Shown: positions 1 to 7,431, counted from the first letter of the stretch. The stretch is 32,369 nucleotides of DNA from Streptomyces ipomoeae 91-03 (GCF_000317595.1 NZ_AEJC01000384.1:1-32369); one strand, 5' to 3'. The notes: generated from the letters alone by a model not told the origin. Made by a program: numbers and translations.

Positions 1-40
1 CCCCTTCGACTACGGCTCCCTCGCACGGATTAGGCACACA

Positions 41-1279
41 TCACGCGGCGCCTTCCTCCAGTGCGGCCACCGCCTCAGCGGCCTTGCGGGCCTGCCGTTC
101 CGCCTTCTCCAATTTGGCCTTCGCCTTGGCCAGTTGCTTGGAACGGCGCTTGTGCATCTTCTTCGAGACCTCGTCCAGACGGTCCGGGAAGAGGTGTCCG
201 TACGTGTCCAGGGTCAACGTCGCGGACTTGTGGCCCAGCATCGTCTGTACGACGTTGACGTCCGCGCCGCTGGCGATGGCCAGCGAGGCCGCCGTGTGCC
301 GCAGCTTGTGCGGGGTGACCTTGAGGTGCCCCAGCCCGGCCTTCACGACCGCCGGCGCGAAGAAACGCTGACGGAAGTTCCGGGCCCGCAGCGGGCCTCC
401 CTGAGGGGCGGTGAAGAGCAACTCCTCATCTCCCCGGCCCTGGACGTGGGGCTTCAACTCCTCTGCCAGGAACCGCGGGATCGGTACCGACCGGCGCTCG
501 TGGTTCTTGGGGGTGTCGAGGTAGAGCTTGCCGTTGTCCTCGGCGTACGCCTCGACGATGTGCGCTCGGCAGGCGTCCAGGTCCACGCGGCCCACCTTCA
601 GCGCGGACGCCTCGCCCCAGCGCAGGCCGGTGTAGGCCAGCAGCAGGATGAACACCCGGTAGGCGCCCGACGCGTTGGCCAGCGCATCGACCTGCATGTC
701 ATCGAGGTACACGTGGTCGGCCGGCGCCGCCTTCGGCAAGGGCACGCCGACAGCCGGGTTGACCGCCAGACGACGAGCCTTGACCGCGTAGCCGAGAACG
801 CGGCTGAGGACGACGTACGCCTTGCGGACCGAGCGGGGGCTGAGCTTCCTGCCGCCGGTCGCCTCGCCGGACAGCAGGTCCGCGAGCCACTCGGCGATGT
901 CCTCGAAGTGGATGCGGTCCAACGGTGTGGTGCCCCACCTGGGGATCACGTGGACGTCGAGAACGCCGCGATAGCGGCCCCGGGTCGAACGCTTGAGATG
1001 GATCTGCGCGGCCAGCCAGGACTCCGCCACCTCTGCGAATTTCACGCGTGCGGCTGCGGGATCGCGGTAGGAGCCGTCGTTGAGACGGGACTCCATCCTT
1101 GTCCGCTCCGCCTCGGCGTCGACCTTGCGGGCGAAGGTCTTCATCTTCGGCTTGCCATCGGGGTCGTACCAGCGCACGCGGTACCGCCCCGGCGGCGTAC
1201 GGCCCGCCCGCTTGGCTTCCGCCGCGGCCCGTACGTACGTCCCGTGCCCGATGCGGTCCTCAATCCAGACCCGCGCCAA
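41..1279 (-). CDS. int: Tyrosine recombinase (integrase) of element 1
   Basis: A 412-aa phage-type tyrosine site-specific recombinase, expected to integrate and excise element 1. An N-terminal arm-binding segment (about 1-75) and a SAM-like core-binding domain (about 78-180) precede the catalytic domain. All catalytic residues are visible: R220 in TGLRWGE, K258 in TPKNHERRS, H324 and R327 in HKLRH, H350 in LGH and the nucleophile Y360 in DTYGHL. The C-terminal 35 residues form a Lys/Ala/Glu-rich helix. The start is TTG at 1279 with GGAGGGGGT just upstream. It lies directly after the stop codon of the XRE gene, so the two are co-transcribed and probably translationally coupled. The int gene sits at the left edge, so the att site should lie within or just left of positions 1-40; I cannot identify it. 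Confidence 0.95.
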   Translation of the reverse strand: MARVWIEDRIGHGTYVRAAAEAKRAGRTPPGRYRVRWYDPDGKPKMKTFARKVDAEAERTRMESRLNDGSYRDPAAARVKFAEVAESWLAAQIHLKRSTRGRYRGVLDVHVIPRWGTTPLDRIHFEDIAEWLADLLSGEATGGRKLSPRSVRKAYVVLSRVLGYAVKARRLAVNPAVGVPLPKAAPADHVYLDDMQVDALANASGAYRVFILLLAYTGLRWGEASALKVGRVDLDACRAHIVEAYAEDNGKLYLDTPKNHERRSVPIPRFLAEELKPHVQGRGDEELLFTAPQGGPLRARNFRQRFFAPAVVKAGLGHLKVTPHKLRHTAASLAIASGADVNVVQTMLGHKSATLTLDTYGHLFPDRLDEVSKKMHKRRSKQLAKAKAKLEKAERQARKAAEAVAALEEGAA

Positions 1280-1594
1280 CTAGCACCCCCTCCGGTCATT
1301 ACTGGACACCGACGGGAGCGGCAAGAGCAGGGCCATGGGAGGAACACCGAGCGCGGTGGCGATGGCGACGAGGTCGTCGATATCGCAGCGTCGGTGGGCG
1401 CGTTCGGTTCGGCTGAGGGCGGTGTTGGACATCGGGCGGCCCAGCGCGGTGCAGCGGGCGGCGAGCTGGTGCTGGGTCAGGCTGCGCACGAGGCGTAGGT
1501 GCTCGATGGCGCGGGCGGTGTGGAGGCCGGCGGGGCCTATTTCGACAGGTCGGGTTGCCATGACAGGTAGCTGTAACTTGCATCCGGCCGTCAT
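1280..1594 (-). CDS. Small XRE-family repressor of element 1
   Basis: A protein of up to 104 aa with one Cro/CI-type helix-turn-helix: IEHLRLVRSLTQHQLAARC followed by a recognition helix around SNTALSRTERA. It is the likely switch regulator of element 1, co-transcribed with int. The start is uncertain. ATG 1594 is 4 nt from a 20-bp operator-like site and has no Shine-Dalgarno, so leaderless translation is possible. ATG 1561 (93 aa) keeps the whole HTH and also lacks a clear ribosome site. The operator near its own start suggests autoregulation. It is much smaller than the 226-aa XRE protein holding the same position in element 2, so the regulator module has been exchanged between related elements. 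Confidence 0.85.
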   Translation of the reverse strand: MTAGCKLQLPVMATRPVEIGPAGLHTARAIEHLRLVRSLTQHQLAARCTALGRPMSNTALSRTERAHRRCDIDDLVAIATALGVPPMALLLPLPSVSSNDRRGC

Positions 1595-1598
1595 GGCA

Positions 1599-1618
1599 AG
1601 AGTTAGTTCTTAAACTCT
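1599..1618 (-). promoter_or_regulatory. Operator-like site for the int/XRE transcript
   Basis: On the minus strand this reads AGAGTTTAAGAACTAACTCT, with perfect 6-bp arms (AGAGTT/AACTCT) around an 8-bp centre. A copy identical at 19 of 20 positions lies at 1944-1963 on the other strand. It lies immediately upstream of the XRE gene and next to an A/T-rich stretch (TTATAGA on the minus strand) that could be a -10 box. Binding by the XRE protein is inferred. Confidence 0.65.
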
Positions 1619-1943
1619 ATAAAAGTCGCCCGGGGGCGAAGTGGTGTTCGTCTCGCCGAATTCCGGTACATCACGAGCCTTTTCAGTGGAGAGGCCGTGC
1701 TATCTTCCCTCCGCGTCATGGAGATGGGCGATTTGAGCGACTATCAGCCACAGTGTCCGGTAGGCTGACCGCGCCACTGATGACTGCTGGGCGCTATCTC
1801 TGAGCTGCGGAGGTACCGGATTCCGACCCCTCTGCCAGCCGTTGCGCCACAGAAAAATTCCAGGCTCTGCGGGAGCGATTTCGGCAACCGGGGATCCGCC
1901 CTTACTGTTTGGTCTCCCCCGGCCACGCCGAGAGAAGTAGTAC

Positions 1944-1963
1944 AGAGTTTCAGAACTAACTCT
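1944..1963 (+). promoter_or_regulatory. Operator-like site for the rightward operon
   Basis: AGAGTTTCAGAACTAACTCT, the mirror-oriented partner of the site at 1599-1618, lies 66 nt upstream of the excisionase start. The rest of the 435-bp divergent control region (1595-2029) holds no convincing gene. One repressor bound at both sites could control integration and excision functions together. Confidence 0.65.
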
Positions 1964-2029
1964 GGACTTTTCCCTTGGCGGTGTGGCTGTGTTGTCCAGG
2001 CCCGTTGTTCAAGACCGAAAAGGAGCCCT

Positions 2030-2272
2030 GTGCCGAAGACCTCTCCCTGCGGCACCAACGTCCCTGTCGCCCCCGCAGCTGCCCAGCGCGGCCCGCTGGC
2101 CACCCCTGCGGAGGTCGCCGCCTACCTCGGGGTGCCGGTGAAGACCCTTTACCAGTGGAAGTACCGGGGCATCGGCCCCAACGTGCACAAGGTCGGCCGC
2201 CACCTGCGCTACCGCTGGCACGAGGTGGACGCCTGGCTGAACGCCCAGGCCACGTACGACCTCGTGGTCTGA
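2030..2272 (+). CDS. xis: Excisionase-like winged HTH protein (HTH_17 type), element 1
   Basis: An 80-aa protein with a MerR-like/HTH_17 DNA-binding fold: LATPAEVAAYLGVPVKTLY, then the wing HKVGRHLRYRWHEVDAWL. This is the classical layout of actinobacterial excisionases (Xis/AlpA type), which bend DNA near att sites to favour excision. The GTG start at 2030 follows AAGGAG by 5 nt. It is the first gene of the rightward operon and is separated from the next gene by two hairpins. Confidence 0.85.
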   Translation: MPKTSPCGTNVPVAPAAAQRGPLATPAEVAAYLGVPVKTLYQWKYRGIGPNVHKVGRHLRYRWHEVDAWLNAQATYDLVV

Positions 2273-2297
2273 CGCCGCTCTTTCAGGGACAGCGAAA

Positions 2298-2327
2298 CGG
2301 CTCTCGGCGAGCCACCGCCGAGAGCCG
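2298..2327 (+). terminator. Strong hairpin between xis and the DUF3631 gene
   Basis: Perfect 12-bp arms (CGGCTCTCGGCG and its complement) enclose a 6-nt loop. An outer CAGGGAC/GTCCCTG pair (2284-2290 and 2332-2338) can extend the stem. There is no U-tract, which is common in Streptomyces. A second, imperfect hairpin (about 2365-2396, GGTGGG...CCCACC) lies just before the ribosome site of the next gene. Together they could attenuate expression of the downstream genes. Element 2 has two hairpins in the same interval. Confidence 0.6.
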
Positions 2328-2410
2328 CACAGTCCCTGCCCCATCGCCCCTGAATTGACCGATCCGGTGGGTCGGGCCTTGCCCGTCCGGCCCACCAGGG
2401 AGGAACGCCT

Positions 2411-3670
2411 GTGGACGAACCTACGTCCTCTACCACCCCTACCGCATCCCCGACGCCCACCTGGCCGCCCGTCGCCGTCCCCGGCCAGGCAGCTCCCGCA
2501 ATGCCCGAACCCTCGCCCGCCGAGGACGAGAAGCCGCCCCAGGCTCCAGAGGGCGCCGCCTTGCTGGACGAGCTGCGGGAAGCCATCGCCCGGTACGTGA
2601 TCCTGCCCAGCAGCGAGGCGCTGACCGCCGTCACGCTGTGGGTCGCGGCCACGCACATCCAGCCCGCCCTCCAGCACGCGCCTCGTCTCGCGGTGGTCGG
2701 ACCGGCGAAACGGTGCGGCAAGTCCCGCCTGCTGGATGTGATCACGGAGACCGTGCGCGAGCCGCTGATCACGGTCAACACCAGCCCGGCGGTCGTCTTC
2801 CGCGCCATCGGCGATGACCCGCCCACCCTGCTGGTGGACGAGGCCGACACCATCTTCGGCAGCATCAAGGCCGCCGAGAAGAACGAGGAGCTGCGCGGCC
2901 TGCTCAATGCCGGCCACCAGCGCAACCGGCCCGCCCTGCGCATCTCCGGGCCCGAGCACAAGCCTCAGGCGTTCCCCACCTTCGCCATGGCAGCGCTCGC
3001 CGGCATCGGGGATCTACCGGACACGGTCATGGACCGGGCGGTGGTGATCCGCATGCAGCGCCGCAAGGATGGTGAGCGGGTCGAGCAGTTCCGCTCCCGC
3101 CGCGACATCCCGACCCTGCACGGCCTGCGCGACCGGCTGACCGCCTGGCTGCGCCCCCTGATGGACACCGCAGCGGACTTGGTACCGCCGATGCCGGTGC
3201 AGGACCGGGCGGCAGACACCTGGGAACCGCTCGTAATCGTCGCGGAACTGGCGGGCGGCACCTGGCCCGAGGAGGCCCGCGCCGCGTGTGCGTCCATGTG
3301 CGCGGCCGAGGCAGGCAAGGACGACGAGTCGAACCTGAAGACCCGCCTGCTGCAGGACATCCGGCGCGCCTTCGCACGCTGCGGTGATCCCGACATCATG
3401 CGCACCCGGGACCTGCTGGACGAACTCCTCAAGGACCAGGAGGCGCCGTGGGCCGAGTACGGCACCGCCGGCCTGAGCCCACGCCACCTGGGCATCCTCC
3501 TCAAGGACTTCGATATCAAGGCCGCCACTCACCGCTTTGAAGGCGGCCGGCAGGCCAAGGGCTTCGCCCGCCTCCGCTTCGCCGACGCCTGGGCCCGCTA
3601 CTGCCCCGAGGAGCCGACGCCCGACAGCGGCGACGAGAGCACCGCCCCCGGCCCGGGCCTGCACTCGTAA
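2411..3670 (+). CDS. DUF3631-domain P-loop ATPase, element 1
   Basis: A 419-aa protein. Its first 50 residues are Pro/Ala-rich and disordered; the DUF3631 ATPase domain follows. Walker A is GPAKRCGKS (97-105) and Walker B is TLLVDEAD (139-146). Later comes DLPDTVMDRAVVIRMQRR, resembling the sensor region of helicase-like ATPases. DUF3631 occurs in actinobacterial and phage-derived elements, sometimes fused to primase-polymerase domains. None is visible here, so a replication-initiation or helicase role is inferred from its place after xis and next to a repeat-rich locus. The GTG start is preceded by GGGAGGAAC. A paralogue in element 2 (29830-31112) matches along its whole length after the N-terminus. 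Confidence 0.85.
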   Translation: MDEPTSSTTPTASPTPTWPPVAVPGQAAPAMPEPSPAEDEKPPQAPEGAALLDELREAIARYVILPSSEALTAVTLWVAATHIQPALQHAPRLAVVGPAKRCGKSRLLDVITETVREPLITVNTSPAVVFRAIGDDPPTLLVDEADTIFGSIKAAEKNEELRGLLNAGHQRNRPALRISGPEHKPQAFPTFAMAALAGIGDLPDTVMDRAVVIRMQRRKDGERVEQFRSRRDIPTLHGLRDRLTAWLRPLMDTAADLVPPMPVQDRAADTWEPLVIVAELAGGTWPEEARAACASMCAAEAGKDDESNLKTRLLQDIRRAFARCGDPDIMRTRDLLDELLKDQEAPWAEYGTAGLSPRHLGILLKDFDIKAATHRFEGGRQAKGFARLRFADAWARYCPEEPTPDSGDESTAPGPGLHS

Positions 3671-3796
3671 AGACTCGTCGCACTCGTCGCGTCGCAGGTC
3701 AGCCCCGCGACGAGTGTCGTCGCCGTGACGAGTCCACTCGTATCACGCCAACCTTCCGTACCTGCTGTGACCAGGCACGCGACGAGTGCGACGAGT
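3663..3796 (+). repeat. Short-repeat array ACTCGT/ACGAGT (candidate origin or partition site)
   Basis: Eight copies of ACTCGT or its complement occur in 134 bp, at 3663, 3673, 3682, 3710, 3728, 3736, 3782 and 3791. Tandem pairs have 9-bp spacing (ACTCGTCGC twice; GCGACGAGT twice) and one pair forms the inverted repeat ACGAGT-CC-ACTCGT. The box CGCAGGTCA at 3693-3701 follows the first tandem pair. The locus fills the 192-bp gap between the DUF3631 and DUF2637 genes. The same gap in element 2 has the same plan with a different repeat sequence, which points to an element-specific DNA-binding site. Confidence 0.75.
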
Positions 3797-3862
3797 GCGC
3801 ACCCCCTCCCATCAGCCTCACTCTGTGCCCATGGCACCCGCTCCCCGCCTGGAGTACCCCGC

Positions 3863-4747
3863 TTGCCTTCACGCACCGCCCAAGCTCCCGCGCCGGTACT
3901 GACCGCAGCGATCCGCCTCGGGGTCGCCCTGGTCGGCACGATCGGCTTCGCCCTCTCCTACGACGCTCTGCGGCAGATGGCCGTCGCCATCCACGTCCGC
4001 AGAATCCTCACGTACGCCTTCCCCCTGGTGATCGACGGTTTCATCGCCATCGGCGTCGCCGCCCTGCTCATCCTGCGCACCGCACCCTGGCGCTCCCGGC
4101 TGTACGTCTGGGCACTCGTCGGCATCGCCACGATCACCAGCATCTGGGCCAACGCCCTGCATGCCGTCCGCCTCAACCAGCAGGCTCACACCACCGGGCT
4201 CCACCTGGACGACGTCACCGTCGGCGCCCTGTCAGCCATCGCCCCGCTGGCACTGGCCGGAGCCGTCCACCTTGACCTGGTCATCCGCCGCCACCCCACA
4301 CGCCACGTTCAAGAGGTCGCCACCACAAAGAGCCACAACGCCCCTGGCTACGGCCACAACCACACCGACTACGCCGAGCCGACTCCGTCATCCGAGGGCA
4401 ACGCCGGTCTGCCAGAGCAAGCAGAGATGCCCGATGTGGCCGGTCGCCCCCGCGACGTGGTGCGGGACGCCGCCAATGTGCCGCAGGCTCGGAAACCGCT
4501 CGCCACGGCAGAGGGCCACGAACGCGACGTCACCTTCGACGAACTCCTCGCCCTCGCCCGCACGGCACCGCTGGGACGCGGAGGCCGCGCGTCACGCCGC
4601 AACATCGAGGCGGCGATACGAGACGCCGGCTACCGCATCGGCAAGGACCGCCTGACCCGGATCAAGGACCGGGTGCAGGCCGAACTCGACCAGGCCGCCA
4701 GCCAGTGGCGGGCCGAGCCCGACAAGGGACCCGCCGACGCCCTCTGA
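3863..4747 (+). CDS. DUF2637 membrane protein with C-terminal helical domain, element 1
   Basis: A 294-aa protein with about four transmembrane helices (roughly 15-33, 50-70, 80-100 and 122-140). It includes YAFPLVIDGFIAIGVAALL, typical of DUF2637 (Spd-like proteins of Streptomyces conjugative elements). A low-complexity linker leads to a C-terminal helical region (about 225-290, VTFDELLALARTAPLGRGGR to IKDRVQAEL) that could bind DNA. Related proteins are linked to element spread between mycelial compartments; that role here is inferred. I place the start at TTG 3863, because GGAG-N8-TTG with the context ACCCCGCTTG recurs exactly at the DUF2637 gene of element 2. An upstream in-frame ATG at 3725 would run through the repeat array. 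Confidence 0.8.
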   Translation: MPSRTAQAPAPVLTAAIRLGVALVGTIGFALSYDALRQMAVAIHVRRILTYAFPLVIDGFIAIGVAALLILRTAPWRSRLYVWALVGIATITSIWANALHAVRLNQQAHTTGLHLDDVTVGALSAIAPLALAGAVHLDLVIRRHPTRHVQEVATTKSHNAPGYGHNHTDYAEPTPSSEGNAGLPEQAEMPDVAGRPRDVVRDAANVPQARKPLATAEGHERDVTFDELLALARTAPLGRGGRASRRNIEAAIRDAGYRIGKDRLTRIKDRVQAELDQAASQWRAEPDKGPADAL

Positions 4748-4878
4748 GGCTCCCAGCAGCACCCACCACCCTGCGAACTCGACTTCTCTCGCTCGTCCCC
4801 GCGCTGACCAGTACGGGGACGAGCCAGCCGTCGAATCGCGTCACCGTCGCACCGCAACACCACATGGAGAACCGCTCT

Positions 4879-5529
4879 ATGCCCGACCTCCACAATGAAC
4901 TCCCCGCCAGCCAGCAGGAGGTGACCACCGCCGTCACCCAGCCAGCAAGGTATGACGTTGGACCGTCCAAGGGCCGGTCCAACGCGGACACCTCCGCCCC
5001 GGGGGTGGCGGAGGACTTCGGGCACCAGGGGGTGCCCGAGGAGGAGGCACCCGCCGACGCAGCCGAGCAGTCACCCGCCGCCAGCGCCGACGAAGTCACC
5101 TTGCGTCGTCTCGCTCGCCGCCGTTCCCGCGAGGACGTCCAGCGCAAAAAGCGTGTCGACGTCCGCTACAGCGTCGACGAGAAGACCCGGATCCTCACGC
5201 GGGCCCGTGAGATGGGCATCGCCGGCGCCCACCTCGTCGGCGCCGTGATCATGGCCTACCTCGATGGCGATCTCACCGTGGGCCTGGCCGGGCAGCGCAC
5301 CCAGCTCGATGATTGCCTCGACAAGCTCGACGCCCTGCGGGCCGAGGTCGCCCGCATCGGCAACAACGTCAACCAGATCGCCCACCGCCTCAACGCCGGA
5401 GGGGATCCACACCCTGTGGACACCGCCGTCCTCGCGCAGACCGAGCGCACCCTGGACGCAGTCCGCGCCGCGATCGGCGACATCGCGCAGACCATGAACC
5501 ACGCTGTCTCCGCGAAGGCGGCCCAGTGA
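4879..5529 (+). CDS. mobC: MobC-like mobilization accessory protein
   Basis: A 216-aa protein. The C-terminal half carries the bacterial mobilization (MobC) signature RIGNNVNQIAHRLNAGGD (about residues 155-172), preceded by the ribbon-helix-helix-like segment KKRVDVRYSVDEKTRILTRAREMG. MobC proteins bind oriT and help the relaxase open DNA at nic. The stop codon overlaps the relaxase start (GTGA), so the two form one unit. The ATG at 4879 has GGAG upstream. However, the first 70 residues are low-complexity and encoded by DNA with three consecutive perfect hairpins (4957-5038), so a later start such as GTG 5032 is possible, leaving the hairpins noncoding. Confidence 0.85.
   Translation: MPDLHNELPASQQEVTTAVTQPARYDVGPSKGRSNADTSAPGVAEDFGHQGVPEEEAPADAAEQSPAASADEVTLRRLARRRSREDVQRKKRVDVRYSVDEKTRILTRAREMGIAGAHLVGAVIMAYLDGDLTVGLAGQRTQLDDCLDKLDALRAEVARIGNNVNQIAHRLNAGGDPHPVDTAVLAQTERTLDAVRAAIGDIAQTMNHAVSAKAAQ
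4957..5038 (+). other. Three consecutive perfect hairpins in the 5' part of mobC (oriT candidate)
   Basis: Three inverted repeats follow one another: GTTGGACCG/CGGTCCAAC (4957-4983, 9-nt spacer), CCTCCGCC/GGCGGAGG (4991-5014, 8-nt spacer) and CGGGCACC/GGTGCCCG (5019-5038, 4-nt spacer). All arms are perfect. They lie next to the mobC-relaxase genes, where origins of transfer usually sit. They encode a stretch without protein-domain character. The oriT assignment is inference. Confidence 0.5.
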
Positions 5530-7235
5530 TCGCCAAGATCGGCAGCGGCAAGGACACCGCCGGCCTGATCCGGTACCTGTTCGACACGAAGAAGGCCAAG
5601 GACCACACCGACCCGCACCTGATCGCCTCCTGGGACGGCTTCGCACCCGACCCAGGCCGCGCCGACGACTTCGACGCCACAAAGAAGCGCCTCGTGGCCG
5701 ACCTCGACCTGCGGGTCAAGCAAGCCCGCCGACTGGGCCGGGTACCCGAGCGGCACGTATGGCACTGCTCGGTACGTGCCGCCCCCGGCGACCGGCACCT
5801 CACCGACGCCGAGTGGGCGGACATCGCGCGCCGCATTGTGGCGGCCACCGGGATCGCGCCACAAGGCGACCCCGACGGGTGCCGTTGGGTCGCCGTACGC
5901 CACGCCGACGACCACATCCACATCGCCGCCACCAAGGTCCGAGGAGACCTGAGCACCGCCCGCCACTGGAACGACTACCTGAAGGCCGACAAGGAACTCG
6001 CCGCCATCGAGAAGGAATACGGACTCCTGCAGGTCGTGCGCGGCGACCGCACCGCCACCAAGCGCCCCACCCGCGCCGAGATGGAGAAAGCCCGCCGCGC
6101 CGGCACGACTCGGACCTCCCGCGAGCGCCTGCGCACCACCGTCCGCCAGCTGGTGTCCATCGCCACCAGCCCGGAGGAATTCCTCCACCTGCTCGACGGC
6201 GTCGAAGGCGTCCTCGTCGATGTTCAGCACTTTCCCTCCGGCGACGTACGCGGGTACAAGGTCGCCGTGGCAGGCGACACCAACGCCGCCGGCGAGCCGA
6301 TCTGGTTCTCCGGCGCCAAACTCGCCCCCGACCTGTCCTTCCCCAAGATCCGCGAACGCCTCACCGCCATCGAGGCTCCGCCCGCAGCGGAGCCGGGCAG
6401 CCGGCGCAGGCCCAACCCCTGGTACCAGGCCACCGCCGCGGCCGAGCGCATCCCCCACCACCTCGACCACGGTGACGACGCGGCAGCCCAGGCCCACATC
6501 GCAGCCTTCGGCGAAGCCATCGATGTCCTGCCGCTGCTCGCCCCCAGCCACCTGCGGCCACAGCTGCAACAGGCCGCCACAGCGTTCGAACGCGCCACCC
6601 GCTCCCGCATCCGCGCCCAGCAGGACCAGGCACGCGCCCTCCGGGGCGCCGTCCGCGCGCTGCGCACCGTGCCGGTCACCGGTGACGGGTCCGGGCTGGC
6701 GATGTTCCTCGACATCGCAGTGCTCGTCATCTTCGCCACAGCCCGCTGGCACCAGGCTCGCCAGCACGACCAGCAGGTCGCCGCCGCCCACCAGGCCCTG
6801 GTCCACCTGCAGGCCGTCTCCCAACAGGCTGCTGCCGAGCCACTGGCCGCCCTGGCCCAGCGCCAACCACCGGCCCGCACCATGGAACGGCACGCCCAGC
6901 GGATCCTCGTGATCGTGCCCGAACACGCTCAGCAGATCCTCGACGACCCCGCCTGGCCGGCACTCGCCGCCGCCCTGACCGAAGCCGAGACCGCCGGCCA
7001 CGATCCCGAGCTGCTCCTCCAGCATGCCGCCCGCCAGCGCACCCTGGACGACGCCCGCTCCACCGCCAGGACCCTCACCTGGCGCATCCAACGCCTCGCC
7101 GCCCGGCAGGCCCCCAGCGCCCGAGCACGAGCCGCCCAAGCCCGCACGAGCGTTGCAGCACGAACGGCACAGCGTGGCCAGACCCCACCGAGCCCTTCGC
7201 AGCCTGGGCCTGCGGCACCTTCTCGACACCGGTAA
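5526..7235 (+). CDS. Relaxase / mobilization nuclease
   Basis: A 569-aa relaxase of the MobA/VirD2-like superfamily that should nick oriT and pilot the transferred strand. The N-terminal nuclease domain has the candidate catalytic tyrosine Y17 in GLIRYLFD. The metal-binding three-histidine motif is HADDHIH (H126, H130, H132). The domain ends near KRPTRAEMEKARR (about residue 190). The rest is an Ala/Arg/Gln-rich helical region with one hydrophobic segment (about 387-405, GLAMFLDIAVLVIFATA) that may touch the membrane. The start is GTG 5526, overlapping the mobC stop. No TraB-type or type IV coupling genes are present, so element 1 looks mobilizable rather than self-transmissible. A 28-bp palindrome follows the stop. 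Confidence 0.9.
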   Translation: MIAKIGSGKDTAGLIRYLFDTKKAKDHTDPHLIASWDGFAPDPGRADDFDATKKRLVADLDLRVKQARRLGRVPERHVWHCSVRAAPGDRHLTDAEWADIARRIVAATGIAPQGDPDGCRWVAVRHADDHIHIAATKVRGDLSTARHWNDYLKADKELAAIEKEYGLLQVVRGDRTATKRPTRAEMEKARRAGTTRTSRERLRTTVRQLVSIATSPEEFLHLLDGVEGVLVDVQHFPSGDVRGYKVAVAGDTNAAGEPIWFSGAKLAPDLSFPKIRERLTAIEAPPAAEPGSRRRPNPWYQATAAAERIPHHLDHGDDAAAQAHIAAFGEAIDVLPLLAPSHLRPQLQQAATAFERATRSRIRAQQDQARALRGAVRALRTVPVTGDGSGLAMFLDIAVLVIFATARWHQARQHDQQVAAAHQALVHLQAVSQQAAAEPLAALAQRQPPARTMERHAQRILVIVPEHAQQILDDPAWPALAAALTEAETAGHDPELLLQHAARQRTLDDARSTARTLTWRIQRLAARQAPSARARAAQARTSVAARTAQRGQTPPSPSQPGPAAPSRHR

Positions 7236-7243
7236 TTCCGGCA

Positions 7244-7271
7244 CTGACGGCCTCGCGCGCGAGGCCGTCAG
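7244..7271 (+). terminator. 28-bp perfect palindrome after the relaxase gene
   Basis: Two 14-bp arms (CTGACGGCCTCGCG and its exact complement) abut without a spacer, 8 nt after the relaxase stop. It is a likely bidirectional terminator for the mobilization operon. No T-run follows. Confidence 0.7.
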
Positions 7272-7362
7272 CAGGAGGAAGGCACCTGTCCCGTTCACCC
7301 CCAGGTTTCCCACACCGCTGACACCACACAACGGGCGCTTGGCCGGTCCAGGACGGGCGCGG

Positions 7363-7431
7363 GTTTCCTGAGTGAACATTCGCGCGTTTCCTGAGTGAAC
7401 GCTCTGGTGTTTCCTGAGTGAACGGTCTTTG
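7363..7431 (+). repeat. Three 23-bp tandem repeats (iteron-like)
   Basis: The 15-mer GTTTCCTGAGTGAAC occurs three times without mismatch at 7363, 7386 and 7409, with an exact 23-bp period and variable 8-bp tails. They lie near the probable right end of element 1. The rest of the 359-bp gap between the relaxase and flavoprotein genes (7236-7594) shows the palindrome at 7244 and no gene or recognisable att site. TGAGTGAAC also occurs inverted at 31071-31079 in element 2, within the palindrome GTTCACTCAGTGAAC. Confidence 0.75.

Noticed and set aside
1..40. Attachment site at the left edge
   Set aside because: An att site is expected near int, but these 40 bases show no tRNA sequence and no direct repeat at the right end of element 1.
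134..1498. 454-codon plus-strand ORF
   Set aside because: Antisense to the integrase and XRE gene, which have clear motifs; no ribosome site.
1744..2103. 119-codon minus-strand ORF in the element 1 control region
   Set aside because: It crosses the operator and the xis start and has no recognisable domain or ribosome site.
5256..7379. 707-codon minus-strand ORF
   Set aside because: Antisense to mobC and the relaxase; Gly-rich sequence without domains, produced by GC bias.
7363..7431. CRISPR-like array
   Set aside because: Only three repeats of 15 bp with 8-bp intervals and no cas genes; better read as iterons.
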